A stretch of 64,000 bases of DNA from Thiomicrorhabdus marina (lineage in GTDB: Bacteria > Pseudomonadota > Gammaproteobacteria > Thiomicrospirales > Thiomicrospiraceae), in NCBI RefSeq assembly GCF_017571465.1, contig NZ_JAGETV010000013.1, positions 1 to 64,000 on the forward strand. The letters are read 5' to 3'. The position numbers were made by a program, and so were the translations under genes. Every line of letters begins with the position of its first letter. Within the stretch, counting starts at the first letter, position 1. The notes beneath the pieces were generated by a model. It saw only the letters and a list, made by a program, of their open reading frames with translations, was not told the DNA's origin and did no database searches. Below, one piece after another: positions 37,639-45,932 of the stretch.

Positions 37639-38427
37639 ATGCTCGATTTATGGTTAAGAACGCTGGGTGATTTACGCTCAGCGAAAATTTTAATGTTAAT
37701 GGCTATTCCATTTGTCGCAGCGATTATTTTAGTGTCCCTGCTTGGCTATGGCATTTTCGGCTTTTTTATCTTCAGTGATTTTATCACTCAGAATCCAATG
37801 GTTCTGGAGATGCAACAATCAATGGAAAGCGCGGAAGAGACGATTGGTTCAATTCCGCTAATCGGTGGTATTTTGCTGTGGATTATCGGTATCGCGGTGA
37901 CCGTGGTGGCAGGTATCTTAGGTTTCCTTCTCGGTAGTTATCTGATATTGATTTTCGCGATGATTATTACCGGTTTTATGACCGATGCCTTGGTCAAAGC
38001 GGTGCGTGATTTGAATTATCCGGGATTGGAGTACCAAGGTCATGGTTCGATGACCGAGATGATTTGGAAAGTCTTTAAATATGCACTTGGCATGTTATTG
38101 CTGTTCTTGGTGACTATTCCGATGCTGTTTATTCCGGTGGTTAATATCGTCTGGTTCTGGCTGCTTGGCTTTATGTTCTTCCGCTATTCGGTGGTACTGG
38201 ATGTGGGTATGGTGATTCTGCCGAAAGACGTTTATGAGAAACATAATGCTTTGAGCAAGTGGACACCGACCTCAGCGCAGGCAGGTATTTTCTCGTTAAG
38301 TTTATTCCCGGTTATGGGATTGATTGTTCCTGTCTTGGCGGTGATTGCCCAAGCGCATTACTTCTTCGATAAATTAACCGAGAGTCAAGCAAACGCCGCT
38401 AAATCGGAAGTGTTAACTCAGCAATAA
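37639..38427 (+). CDS. EI24 domain (CysZ-like) membrane protein
   Basis: The 262-aa protein has about four to five membrane helices, in the order expected of the EI24/CysZ family: LMLMAIPFVAAIILVSLLGYGIFG, IIGIAVTVVAGILGFLLGSYLILIFAM, FKYALGMLLLFLVTIPMLF and a last helix near SLFPVMGLIVPVLAVIAQAHYF. The FMTDALVKAVRDLNYPG loop is characteristic. CysZ members carry sulfate inward, but the family is broad and no cys genes are near. The frame can begin at a TTG at 37627; the ATG at 37639 gives the natural first helix. Confidence 0.75.
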   Translation: MLDLWLRTLGDLRSAKILMLMAIPFVAAIILVSLLGYGIFGFFIFSDFITQNPMVLEMQQSMESAEETIGSIPLIGGILLWIIGIAVTVVAGILGFLLGSYLILIFAMIITGFMTDALVKAVRDLNYPGLEYQGHGSMTEMIWKVFKYALGMLLLFLVTIPMLFIPVVNIVWFWLLGFMFFRYSVVLDVGMVILPKDVYEKHNALSKWTPTSAQAGIFSLSLFPVMGLIVPVLAVIAQAHYFFDKLTESQANAAKSEVLTQQ

Positions 38428-38434
38428 TCTCTTA

Positions 38435-38468
38435 CGGCAATTGTCTTGCGCTTGTAAAACAATTGCCG
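38435..38468 (+). terminator. Hairpin after EI24 gene
   Basis: CGGCAATTGT (38435-38444) pairs perfectly with ACAATTGCCG (38459-38468), loop CTTGCGCTTGTAAA. The bases after it are not T-rich, so it may be an RNA-end hairpin instead of a full terminator. Confidence 0.5.
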
Positions 38469-38524
38469 CTTAGTTGTCATCTTCATTTCTTACACTCAAT
38501 ATAAGCCTATCTCTCTTTCTGCTT

Positions 38525-39418
38525 ATGTTGCGTTATTTTCTGATTTTTACCTTCGTTGTGTTGTCCCCCAAGCTGTTCGCTAGTGATACGTTGCCCACTG
38601 AAGCCGATAAATCGGTTGAAGAGTTATTGGCAGTCAAGCTAAATGTCGACATTGATAATTTCCACAATGCCAAGATTGAACAGGGCGGCGGCTATGATGT
38701 GAAACACGCCAAATATGAGATTGGTAACTTCATTGTCAGTGCTGCATACGAACAGTTTGCCGTGGATTGGAATGGGCTTTCGCAATTGCCGTTTGGTGAT
38801 GGAAAGCAAGTGCCGATGAGCGATTTGCAACGTTTGACTTTAAAAGGACATATTCCGTATCGTTTAGATGAAAAGCGAATGTGGCTTGGGCATCTAGCCG
38901 CGGAATGGGCTTATGAAGAGCAGATGGATGATGCGCTCAGTTTGCAGGCATATCTGATTTACAGTCAATATTGGCAATCGCTGAAATCATGGCAAATTGG
39001 TGCCTACGTTAATTACCATCCAGTGGAGACCTTATACCTCCCAATAATTGAATACACCTATAACTATCCGTTTAAAAATCGTCACGGCTATTACGGTCAT
39101 CTCGGTTTTCCCAAATCCATTGTCGGTTATTTTTTGTCCCCAAAACTACGCACCGAAGTAGGCTTTTTCTATCATCAAGCGATGGTTAAGCTCGCCGAGC
39201 AAAGTGTGGTTGAACCAGCCGGATATTTACAATCGCAAAATTGGCGTGCCAGTTGGCGTACGCACTATCAATGGAACAGCGATCTTGAGTTGCATCTAGG
39301 CTTGCAGACCAATATTTCCAACACACTGACGTTATACGATCAAAACAACCAACGCCAAGGCGAATATGCAGTGAATAATGGAGTTGGCGGAAACTTGGGG
39401 TTTAGTTTTAGGTTTTAA
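38525..39418 (+). CDS. Outer-membrane beta-barrel protein, function unknown
   Basis: The 297-aa protein begins with a good signal peptide (MLRYFLIFTFVVLSPKLFA), then many short amphipathic strands with aromatic girdles (WQIGAYVNYHP, YYGHLGFPKSIVGYF) and ends GNLGFSFRF with terminal Phe, all typical of an outer-membrane barrel of about 12 strands, possibly DUF6268-like. Motifs of phospholipase A (His-Ser-Asn) are missing. A TTG at 38474 extends the frame but adds an odd N-terminus; ATG at 38525 gives the standard leader. No ribosome site is clear. Function and substrate unknown. Confidence 0.6.
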   Translation: MLRYFLIFTFVVLSPKLFASDTLPTEADKSVEELLAVKLNVDIDNFHNAKIEQGGGYDVKHAKYEIGNFIVSAAYEQFAVDWNGLSQLPFGDGKQVPMSDLQRLTLKGHIPYRLDEKRMWLGHLAAEWAYEEQMDDALSLQAYLIYSQYWQSLKSWQIGAYVNYHPVETLYLPIIEYTYNYPFKNRHGYYGHLGFPKSIVGYFLSPKLRTEVGFFYHQAMVKLAEQSVVEPAGYLQSQNWRASWRTHYQWNSDLELHLGLQTNISNTLTLYDQNNQRQGEYAVNNGVGGNLGFSFRF

Positions 39419-39583
39419 AGTCAATGTGTCCGAATATTAACCGTTATAAATGGTGTTTATGAAAAGTCTCTATAAATACTTTGAAATAGTTGGTAATCAC
39501 TGTTTAAGTGCGGCTTAGTTATGTATTAAAAATAATTACTTAGCGATATATAATATTTTGAATTATTCAAAGGGTTGTTGATA

Positions 39584-40213
39584 TTGTCTAAGTTTGATCT
39601 TGCTCATTTGTTAAAAGATTTGGTTGTCCAAACAGGACTTTCTAAGAAAGCGCTTGCGGAACAAGCCAAAATCTCTCGTCAAAGTCTATACAACCTATTA
39701 AATGGTGATATTTCTGAGGTTAAGGTTTCTACCTTGGTTAACTTGGCTTCCGCACTACGTGTCCATCCTTTAGAGTTATTAAGACCCTACTTTAATGGCT
39801 ATATACTTGATTGTGACAGCCGCTCTTCATCCAATCTTATAAAAGGTTTAAATGCCGGATTTATTGAAGATGTCACCTATCCTGATTATTCTTCGGTAAG
39901 TGTTAATCAGACCTTTGATAAAACGTGGCTGGTTATCAACACCGGCAGCGTGCCTTGGGAAGATCTGTATTTAGTTTGCCAAGATGAACCGTGTGAAATA
40001 CGAGGGTTGTGCGTTGGCCTCAAACCGCAATATAGAAAAATTCCTATCCCATATACCTTGCCAGGCGAGAAAGTCGAGTTGACTGTTACTCTAACGGCAC
40101 CAGTGATTCCGGGGAGTGTGCGTTCTGAATGGAAAGCCGAAAATGTACAAGGGCAATTGGTTTTAGGCAGCAAGTTTCCGCTGTACTGTTTAGTGAAAGT
40201 TGTCAGTTTATAG
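39584..40213 (+). CDS. XRE-type regulator fused to NBR1-like FW (Ig-like) domain
   Basis: The 209-aa protein has a Cro/CI-type helix-turn-helix (LAHLLKDLVVQTGLSKKAL, then ISRQSLYNLLNGD, residues about 5-60). From residue 95 on it has an Ig-like domain with the FW (four-tryptophan, next-to-BRCA1) pattern: FDKTWLVINTGSVPWEDLYL, LPGEKVELTVTLTAPVIPG, SEWKAENVQGQLVLG and a final LYCLVKVV strand. No ATG is available near the start; TTG at 39584 lies 9 bases after AAAGGG and is my choice (TTG 39578 is possible). It ends 10 bp before a TonB-dependent receptor, so the two form one unit. FW domains bind proteins in eukaryotes; its partner here is unknown. Confidence 0.75.
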   Translation: MSKFDLAHLLKDLVVQTGLSKKALAEQAKISRQSLYNLLNGDISEVKVSTLVNLASALRVHPLELLRPYFNGYILDCDSRSSSNLIKGLNAGFIEDVTYPDYSSVSVNQTFDKTWLVINTGSVPWEDLYLVCQDEPCEIRGLCVGLKPQYRKIPIPYTLPGEKVELTVTLTAPVIPGSVRSEWKAENVQGQLVLGSKFPLYCLVKVVSL

Positions 40214-40223
40214 AATTCGAAAT

Positions 40224-42209
40224 ATGAACAGCGGAATCAGGTTGTCTTTGATCACCCTTAGCGTAGTGCAGAGTTTGAATGTTTTGGCTTCGGAGTTACC
40301 GTCGGTTGACGTTTACAGTGCAGATGAGGTTTATCTTAATGAAACGGCGCAAACTAAACAGACATTGAGTACCGAAGAACTTGATCAGCGTCAGGCGACT
40401 AAATTAGAAGAATTAGCGATTTATTTGCCAAATATTCAGGCCGCACGAGTTGGCGCAGGCGGTTCGGAAGATTTTATTATTCGCGGTTTTTCTCTGGGCG
40501 GTCGTTTAATGCTCGATGGCGTTTTAGGCAACCAAAATCGTTTTGTTCGTGATCCGGCAACCCTTGATTCGGTCGAATTCGTAAAAGGTCACGCCAGTGT
40601 GTTGTATGGTTCAGGAGCACCGGGTGGAACCGTTAATTTTGTCTCCAAAAAACCGCAGGCCAAACAGGAAAATACCTTCAAAGTCGTCTTTGGAAATGAT
40701 AACTACAAGCGTTCGGTGATTGATTCAACAGGTGCTTTGGCTGATAGCTTGAGCTATCGCACGATTCTGGCTGGAACCGATGCGGATACTTGGAAAGAAA
40801 ATGTTCGTGATCGCCAGTTCACTTTTATGAATGTTTTGGATTGGCAATATAATTCGGGCGGAAAACTCTCGGCAACTTATGAGATTTCGCATCAAACTTA
40901 CCCATGGGATTTTGATAATGTCTATGCTAACGGAGCGCCGGTTTACGATGTGTCCTATGTGCATCCGGCGACCTCGAATGATCAATGGTATCAGCGCCTC
41001 TCTTTAGGTTGGGAGCAGGCGATAGACGAACACTCATGGATTGAAGCTCAGACCTATGTTTATGTCGGCGATCGCGAAGAGCGTAAAGTCGGTTTCTATT
41101 TTTTATGGCGGGATGATCAGCCACTGTTCGGCTACTATCAAGACAGTACCGATGACTATTTGCAAGCATCCGGAAAAATCGCCTATTTGCGCAATTATCA
41201 GTTAGGCGATTGGCAAGGCACTTGGCAATTCGGTTTATCAAAAGTTTGGTTAGACGATAAGTTCGATAGTGACTTGGCCGCTTATACCTTTACCCTTGAT
41301 ATCTATAACCCGGATTTTGATGTTGAGTTGCCGAGCAAAGATCAACTGGCGCCAAGAGATATTTATACCAAAACCGCAGAACGCGGCGTTTTTCTGTTTA
41401 ATCAAATGGAATTGGCAGACGAGTTGAGTTTATCGTTTGGTTTACGTAAGTCGAATTTTGAAACCCGCCAGACGATTAATGATAATCAAAGCATCGACAA
41501 CCAAAATTCCGATATCAGCTACAGTGCCGGCATGATTTGGGAATTTGCGGTAAACCATAAACTTTATGCCAGTTACAGCGATTCGTTTTTACCGAATGTG
41601 GATACCGACCGGAATGGCGAATCCTTTGATCCTAAAGAAGGTGTGCAGTATGAATTAGGTTGGCTGTATCAGCCGTCTTCCAATTTGCACCTGCAATTAA
41701 GCGCTTTCGATATTACGCAAACCAACCTCTTGACGGATGACCCGAATGATCCTGCCTATTCGGTTTTGGCGGGAACTTATAAAGCCAGAGGTATTGAGTT
41801 GGCAAGTCAGTGGCAAATCACGCCGCAACTCAAGTCAACGCTGAATATCGGGCTGATAAAAGGCTATGTTGCCGAAGACAATAACGGAAATGAAGGCAAT
41901 GATTTCTTTAGTGTTCCAAAACGCAATGGTTCACTTTGGTTAAGCTATCAAGCCAATTCGCAATGGCTGTTACAGGGTGGTGCCGTCTATCAAGGCAAGC
42001 GCGCCGGTGATTTAGCCAATAGCTTCTATGTTGATGCTTACACTCGTTACGATGCGGCCATTCAATACCAAGCCGATAAACAAAACCGCTTTAACTTCAC
42101 AGTACAAAATCTCACCGACATTAACTATGTTAGCTACAGCTCCCTAAATGACTACGTTCGTTTTGGCGATCCGCGTACCATTCGCTTAGGTTGGACGCAT
42201 CACTTCTAA
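40224..42209 (+). CDS. TonB-dependent siderophore-type receptor
   Basis: The 661-aa protein has a signal peptide (residues 1-22, SLNVLA), a TonB-box-like LPSVDVYSA, a plug domain (QTLSTEELDQRQATKLEELA, FIIRGFSLGGRLMLDGV, DSVEFVKGHASVLYGSGAPGGTVNFVSKKP) and a 22-strand barrel ending GDPRTIRLGWTHHF. It resembles the FhuA/FpvA siderophore group. There is no N-terminal signalling domain, so it should not drive a sigma/anti-sigma pair. Control is more likely by the XRE-FW protein directly upstream (10 bp). ATG at 40224 matches the leader; the longer frame from 40200 overlaps the regulator. Confidence 0.85.
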   Translation: MNSGIRLSLITLSVVQSLNVLASELPSVDVYSADEVYLNETAQTKQTLSTEELDQRQATKLEELAIYLPNIQAARVGAGGSEDFIIRGFSLGGRLMLDGVLGNQNRFVRDPATLDSVEFVKGHASVLYGSGAPGGTVNFVSKKPQAKQENTFKVVFGNDNYKRSVIDSTGALADSLSYRTILAGTDADTWKENVRDRQFTFMNVLDWQYNSGGKLSATYEISHQTYPWDFDNVYANGAPVYDVSYVHPATSNDQWYQRLSLGWEQAIDEHSWIEAQTYVYVGDREERKVGFYFLWRDDQPLFGYYQDSTDDYLQASGKIAYLRNYQLGDWQGTWQFGLSKVWLDDKFDSDLAAYTFTLDIYNPDFDVELPSKDQLAPRDIYTKTAERGVFLFNQMELADELSLSFGLRKSNFETRQTINDNQSIDNQNSDISYSAGMIWEFAVNHKLYASYSDSFLPNVDTDRNGESFDPKEGVQYELGWLYQPSSNLHLQLSAFDITQTNLLTDDPNDPAYSVLAGTYKARGIELASQWQITPQLKSTLNIGLIKGYVAEDNNGNEGNDFFSVPKRNGSLWLSYQANSQWLLQGGAVYQGKRAGDLANSFYVDAYTRYDAAIQYQADKQNRFNFTVQNLTDINYVSYSSLNDYVRFGDPRTIRLGWTHHF

Positions 42210-42231
42210 CACTTTTTACTACAAAAATTAT

Positions 42232-42440
42232 GTCACCCAGAACCAAGAGCGAAGTGTGCCGATCTAAAATAGTTTCTTTCTCGGGGCTTTAATGGATTGC
42301 TTCACTACGTTCGCAATGACTGGCTGCTTATCATCGAGAGCGGAGCGTGGCGATCTAATAATTTCTTTCTGTCCCCAAATCTTTAAAAAAGTTTAAGTTC
42401 TTGTGCTCGGTGTCCAACTTTTTGGACACCTTGTTTGTTA
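42232..42440. repeat. Dispersed repeat B, long copy with 22-base hairpin
   Basis: This is the main content of the 408-bp gap between the TonB receptor and the next gene. It has AGCGAAGTGTGCCGATCT, GGATTGCTTCACTACGTTCG, CATCGAGAGCGGAGCGTGG and then a perfect 9-bp hairpin GGTGTCCAA-CTTT-TTGGACACC (42409-42430). The same order, including the hairpin, recurs at 47630-47790. The rest of the gap holds only an AT-rich leader; I see no gene. Confidence 0.75.
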
Positions 42441-42617
42441 CGCTTAATCAGTGATGCGGGACAAAGAGCGTATCGTTTCAATTAATGTCTGTCGAGAGTT
42501 TGTAGAGAGTAGGCCTAATTAAAAATGGCAACTGTTTACAAAGTCCGGCGCAATTTAGGAGTTGCAGTTATTACTTGAATCTGCGTTTTTAAAGAAATGA
42601 AAAAAGGAAGGAGTTTA

Positions 42618-43127
42618 ATGACACAAAAATATTTTCGACAGGCTTTCCAATTGGATAACTTAAATAAGTTTTTGAATTTACGTTTGATTTCTTCTGAAAT
42701 CATGATAAAAGGCCTTGCTATTTTCCTTACTGTTTCGTTGATGGGGTGTGGTGACAATAGAAGTGATGCAGAAAAATTTGGTGCTGCGGTTGCAGAACTG
42801 CGTTTACAGAAGAATCCGTTTTTGGAATTTCAAAGCGTGGATTCAATGATTGCATGGACTAATAAAAATGGTGTTTATCCTGCTGCTTCTGCTGCGAGAA
42901 GGCCTATACGCTTTCCTGGTGTAGTCGAGGGTTGGTTACCGGTAATGGGACTAACTATTTATGTAAAATCTCAGTCCGATAAAAAAGTAAGCTTAGATAT
43001 GAGACTAACGGAAAAGGTGAAGAATACAAACTTTATAAAAGGTAAGACGTACTTTTTTGAATGCCGAGGTGAGTTAACAAATAAAAAAAATGGAATTTGG
43101 GTTTCTAAATGTAATGTTATTAACTAA
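42618..43127 (+). CDS. Hypothetical protein with internal lipobox, putative lipoprotein
   Basis: The 169-aa frame starts MTQKYFRQ behind an excellent AAGGAAGGAG site. A lipoprotein-type segment, MIKGLAIFLTVSLMGCGDN, lies inside, with its Cys at residue 44 from this start or 16 from the internal ATG at 42702, which has no ribosome site. So either the protein has an unusual 28-residue N-terminal extension or the true start is 42702. The rest has a globular region with PGVVEGWLPVMGLTIYVKS and a CRGEL/SKCNVIN end, two further cysteines that may pair. No family recognised. It precedes a zinc-ribbon membrane protein on the same strand. Confidence 0.6.
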   Translation: MTQKYFRQAFQLDNLNKFLNLRLISSEIMIKGLAIFLTVSLMGCGDNRSDAEKFGAAVAELRLQKNPFLEFQSVDSMIAWTNKNGVYPAASAARRPIRFPGVVEGWLPVMGLTIYVKSQSDKKVSLDMRLTEKVKNTNFIKGKTYFFECRGELTNKKNGIWVSKCNVIN

Positions 43128-43148
43128 TTTTTGAAACAGGAAAAAATA

Positions 43149-43676
43149 ATGAGTTTAAAAAGTAGATGTAATACATGTGGAGCAGCTTTGTCGGTATCAG
43201 CACAGACATGTACACACTGTGGTGATACAAACCCTTTTTTAAAAAACAAGATTCTCTCTATCAATCCTGCGTTAACGATCATTGGCGCACTGCCGCTGCT
43301 TGGATTACCGGTGATTTTTTTTATTACTTTAGGTTTTGCTTTGGAATACAAGAGTTGGGGAATCGTGATTACGGGTGCCGTTGGAGCAGTGATTTGGTAT
43401 TTTGGGCTTTTCCATAGCTTGGGGCGTGATAAATTAAGTGCAATGAGAAAAGTTGTTCTTCCTTCCTTTTCAAATTTTGTAAAAGAAACTAAGCCTGGGT
43501 ATAGGGATGAGCATGGATTTTGGCGCGAATTAGGAGAGGATGATTTTTTGCAGGCTTGGGAAGCCTATCAATTAAAATTGATTGGAAAACCCTTAACGAT
43601 TCACTCAGAGTCTTTTGGTGACTCTTTAAACGCAGAGCTTCGTGACATTTATCGCAAATCCCTTAAAGAGACCTGA
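43149..43676 (+). CDS. Zinc-ribbon membrane protein, unknown function
   Basis: The 175-aa protein starts MSLKSRCNTCGAALSV after AGGAAA. Four cysteines (residues 7, 10, 21, 24; CNTC and CTHC) form an N-terminal zinc ribbon; two membrane helices follow (ALTIIGALPLLGLPVIFFITLGF and GIVITGAVGAVIWYFGLF). The cytoplasmic C-terminal part is polar. I do not recognise the family. It lies 21 bp behind the putative lipoprotein gene and ahead of a strong terminator, so the two may be an operon. Confidence 0.6.
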   Translation: MSLKSRCNTCGAALSVSAQTCTHCGDTNPFLKNKILSINPALTIIGALPLLGLPVIFFITLGFALEYKSWGIVITGAVGAVIWYFGLFHSLGRDKLSAMRKVVLPSFSNFVKETKPGYRDEHGFWRELGEDDFLQAWEAYQLKLIGKPLTIHSESFGDSLNAELRDIYRKSLKET

Positions 43677-43811
43677 GAGGCCTAGAGGAATGTTTGTACT
43701 GGTAAATAATTATAAGTGCCGTTTTGCGATTTTTAGTGAAACCTTACATGCTAGTTTGTAGTTCAATAACTTTTATGTATCTCCCTTAATTCAGTTTCGT
43801 TTTTCAACCCT

Positions 43812-43843
43812 AAACCCCAAGCTAAAAATTTGGGGTTTTTTGT
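43812..43843 (+). terminator. Strong intrinsic terminator
   Basis: AAACCCCAA (43812-43820) pairs with TTGGGGTTT (43830-43838), followed by TTTTTGTTT. Confidence 0.88.
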
Positions 43844-43923
43844 TTATAGATTTTTGAGGGGGTATAAAGCGGCATTGCTGGCAAAGACTGGAGATTTGGC
43901 AATGTCTTTGTTATTTGAATTTA

Positions 43924-43990
43924 GATGGATTGCTTCACTACGTTCGCAATGACTGGCTGCTTGTTATCGCGAGCGGAGCGCGGCGATCTA
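43924..43990. repeat. Dispersed repeat B copy upstream of hip island
   Basis: GGATTGCTTCACTACGTTCG, ACTGGCTGCTTGTTATCGCG and GAGCGGAGCGCGGCGATCTA are one full family B unit without the hairpin. It lies in the 448-bp gap between the zinc-ribbon gene and hipA1; the remainder holds a terminator (43812) and the operator region (44061-44117). Confidence 0.75.
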
Positions 43991-44060
43991 AGGCTGTTTG
44001 CTTTTGATTTTTTAAATATGTGCAATAATTTGCGCATTTTTATCGTTTAACTGCTTTAAT

Positions 44061-44117
44061 GAGAATTATTTTGCTCTTTTTTGGTTTGTTATGGTAAATT
44101 TGAGCATAATTTTTCTC
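44061..44117 (+). promoter_or_regulatory. Putative operator pair of first hipA-xre unit
   Basis: GAGAATTATTTTGCTC (44061-44076) and GAGCATAATTTTTCTC (44102-44117) are inverted copies (about 13 of 16 bases), each GAG-N10-CTC, 25 bases apart and ending 8 bases before the hipA start. This is the layout expected for autorepression by the XRE protein. Part of the first site also resembles a Fur box, probably by chance. Confidence 0.5.
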
Positions 44118-44124
44118 ATTTGTA

Positions 44125-45441
44125 ATGGCTATGATATTTACGCTACAAATTTTTCATCATCAAGTCTGGCAGGATGCAGCGAGCTTAGCGGTTGATTTGG
44201 AAACTAGGCAGGTCTCATTAGAGTATCTGGACGGCTATAAGGTTGCCTATCTTTTTGAAAACTTAGAAACCGCTTGTTCAGTCAACTATCCGGTGGAAAT
44301 TTTTCAAACTTATCGTAGGCAGGGTTGGTTTGGATTCATTGATGATATTTTGCCTTCCGGTTCCAGCCGTCGTTACTGGCTACAAAAACTGGGGATCGCT
44401 GAGTTATCCGTCTGGCAACAAGATTTGCAGTTATTGCAGGAAGCGGTAATCGCTCCGGTCGGCAATTTGCGCATTAAAGAGGCGGTTCCGGAAAAATTCG
44501 AAGATAGCTTGCAGCAAAAGCGTTTTTCAATCCAAGAGGTGATTTCGCTGAATATCGATTTTCTTGAATACGCACAAGAGATGGGTGCGGTTAGTGGCGG
44601 TGCGACCGGCGCCGGCGGCGAAGCGCCAAAATTATTAGTACGTCAAAGCGATGATCAGCAAATCTGGATTGATACCTATCAAGATGATTTAGACAACTTA
44701 GATCAACACTATCTGGTCAAGTTTCCACGAGGCAGAGGCGCTTTACGGGATCGTCAAATCTTGCAGGCCGAGTATGCTTATCTGCAAGAACTGCATCGTT
44801 TACAGATGAATGCGATTGATATAAGCAAAACTCGACTCGAAATTGAAGGTGAGGCCATGTCGTTATGGTTACCAAGGTTTGATGTGTGTTATCAATCCGG
44901 CAAGGTCGAACATTTTGCGCTGGAATCAGTCTTCTCGATTTTAGAAAAACCGGCCGGAAGCGTTTTGAATCATTTTGACGTGATTGACGGTGTGTGTGAT
45001 AAGTTACGCAATGCACAAACATTTGATTCAGAGGCTTTTGTTCGAGAGTGGGTTAAGCGGGATTTTTTGAATGTGATATTTGCTAATTCCGATAACCATG
45101 GCCGAAACAGCGCGTTGATAAAAAAACATGGGCATATCGAACTATCGCCGATTTATGACTTTGCGCCAATGCGCGCTGACTTAGAGCAAATTGTCCGTAC
45201 TATCAAATGGGGAAGGCCGTACGAAGCCGGTGGTGAATTTGACTGGCAAGGGATTGTCGATCAATTAAATGAATTAACCGATACCGAAAGGCTCTGGCAA
45301 GAAATGCGTCAGCTCGCAAGCCAATTGTTAGGCTTGAAACAGCGATTAGTTGAATACGGGGTGGATGAAGATTTTTTGGAAATTCCTGTATTGGGAATGA
45401 ATACCATTGATGCCCGACTACAGCGGTGGCAACTATTATGA
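44125..45441 (+). CDS. HipA-type serine/threonine kinase toxin 1
   Basis: The 438-aa protein has the HipA layout: N-terminal subdomain (FLDGYK-like EYLDGYKVAYLF), P-loop SGGATGAGGEAPKLL (156-170), catalytic Asp323 in FANSDNHGRNS, and metal Asp345 in SPIYDFAPM. All key residues are intact. E. coli HipA phosphorylates glutamyl-tRNA synthetase; the target here is unknown. The stop overlaps the antitoxin start as ATGA (45438-45441), so the order is toxin first, the reverse of hipBA. No ribosome site precedes the ATG at 44125, which suggests weak translation. Alternative start: 44131. Confidence 0.85.
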   Translation: MAMIFTLQIFHHQVWQDAASLAVDLETRQVSLEYLDGYKVAYLFENLETACSVNYPVEIFQTYRRQGWFGFIDDILPSGSSRRYWLQKLGIAELSVWQQDLQLLQEAVIAPVGNLRIKEAVPEKFEDSLQQKRFSIQEVISLNIDFLEYAQEMGAVSGGATGAGGEAPKLLVRQSDDQQIWIDTYQDDLDNLDQHYLVKFPRGRGALRDRQILQAEYAYLQELHRLQMNAIDISKTRLEIEGEAMSLWLPRFDVCYQSGKVEHFALESVFSILEKPAGSVLNHFDVIDGVCDKLRNAQTFDSEAFVREWVKRDFLNVIFANSDNHGRNSALIKKHGHIELSPIYDFAPMRADLEQIVRTIKWGRPYEAGGEFDWQGIVDQLNELTDTERLWQEMRQLASQLLGLKQRLVEYGVDEDFLEIPVLGMNTIDARLQRWQLL

Positions 45442-45734
45442 AAAATCAAAACAGCAAAGAACAACTCATGATCGAAGGCTTAAAACAAGTTTGGGCCGGA
45501 GAGAAAACCGAAGGTGAATTACTGCGTTATTTGCGCAAAGAAATCTTAGGGCTTACTCAACAACAATACAGTCAGCTAGCCGGTATTAGTCGCCGAACGC
45601 TATCCGATATTGAAAATGGAAAAATCCAAGCCAATAGCGCTGTGCTAAACCAAGCTTTTAAACCGCTCGGGTTAAAACTTGGCCTTGTTCCTCGTTTTGA
45701 AAATCACTGGCAACAACTGCTTTCTACGAATTAG
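45438..45734 (+). CDS. XRE antitoxin of first hip unit (HipB-like)
   Basis: The protein is 98 aa from MKNQNSKEQLMIEGLKQVW. Residues about 30-85 form a Cro/CI-type HTH: LRKEILGLTQQQYSQLAGIS, RTLSDIENGKIQANSAVL. ATG at 45438 is within the hipA stop (ATGA), giving coupling; GGTGG lies 9 bases before. The frame is open to 45426 but the ATGA start is the natural one. It should bind HipA and repress the unit at the GAG-N10-CTC sites. Confidence 0.8.
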   Translation: MKNQNSKEQLMIEGLKQVWAGEKTEGELLRYLRKEILGLTQQQYSQLAGISRRTLSDIENGKIQANSAVLNQAFKPLGLKLGLVPRFENHWQQLLSTN

Positions 45735-45861
45735 ATTACACTTACCTTTAAAAGCAACTTCTGGACGACAGCCTAGTGGCTGACCTTTTGATGTGATTGG
45801 TGTAATAAAAAGAAAAACGGAATATTCGGATTGCTAAAATATAACCTTTATTCTCAATCCA

Positions 45862-45932
45862 TTGACACGAAATTAAAAGGTTAATATACTAGCTGTTAAA
45901 TATTATAAAAACTAATATACTGTCTAATATTA
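45862..45932 (+). promoter_or_regulatory. Consensus sigma-70 promoter and operators of second hip unit
   Basis: TTGACA (45862-45867), 17-base spacer, TATACT (45885-45890): a near-perfect promoter. Two related sites overlap or follow it: TAATAT-N12-ATATTA (45882-45905) and TAATAT-N8-ATATTA (45913-45932, the last base being the A of the start codon). The N8 dyad has the same geometry as E. coli HipB sites (TATCC-N8-GGATA). Confidence 0.6.

Noticed and set aside
38525-39418. Phospholipase A1 (OMPLA) for the barrel protein
   Set aside because: The catalytic His-Ser-Asn motifs are missing; only general barrel features are present.
42525-42578. 17-codon open frame MATVYKVRRNLGVAVIT
   Set aside because: No ribosome site, no conservation evidence, and it abuts repeat B; likely chance.
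44056-44072. Fur-box-like AATGAGAATTATTTT before hipA1
   Set aside because: The same bases form one arm of a better GAG-N10-CTC inverted pair, and the gene has no iron role.
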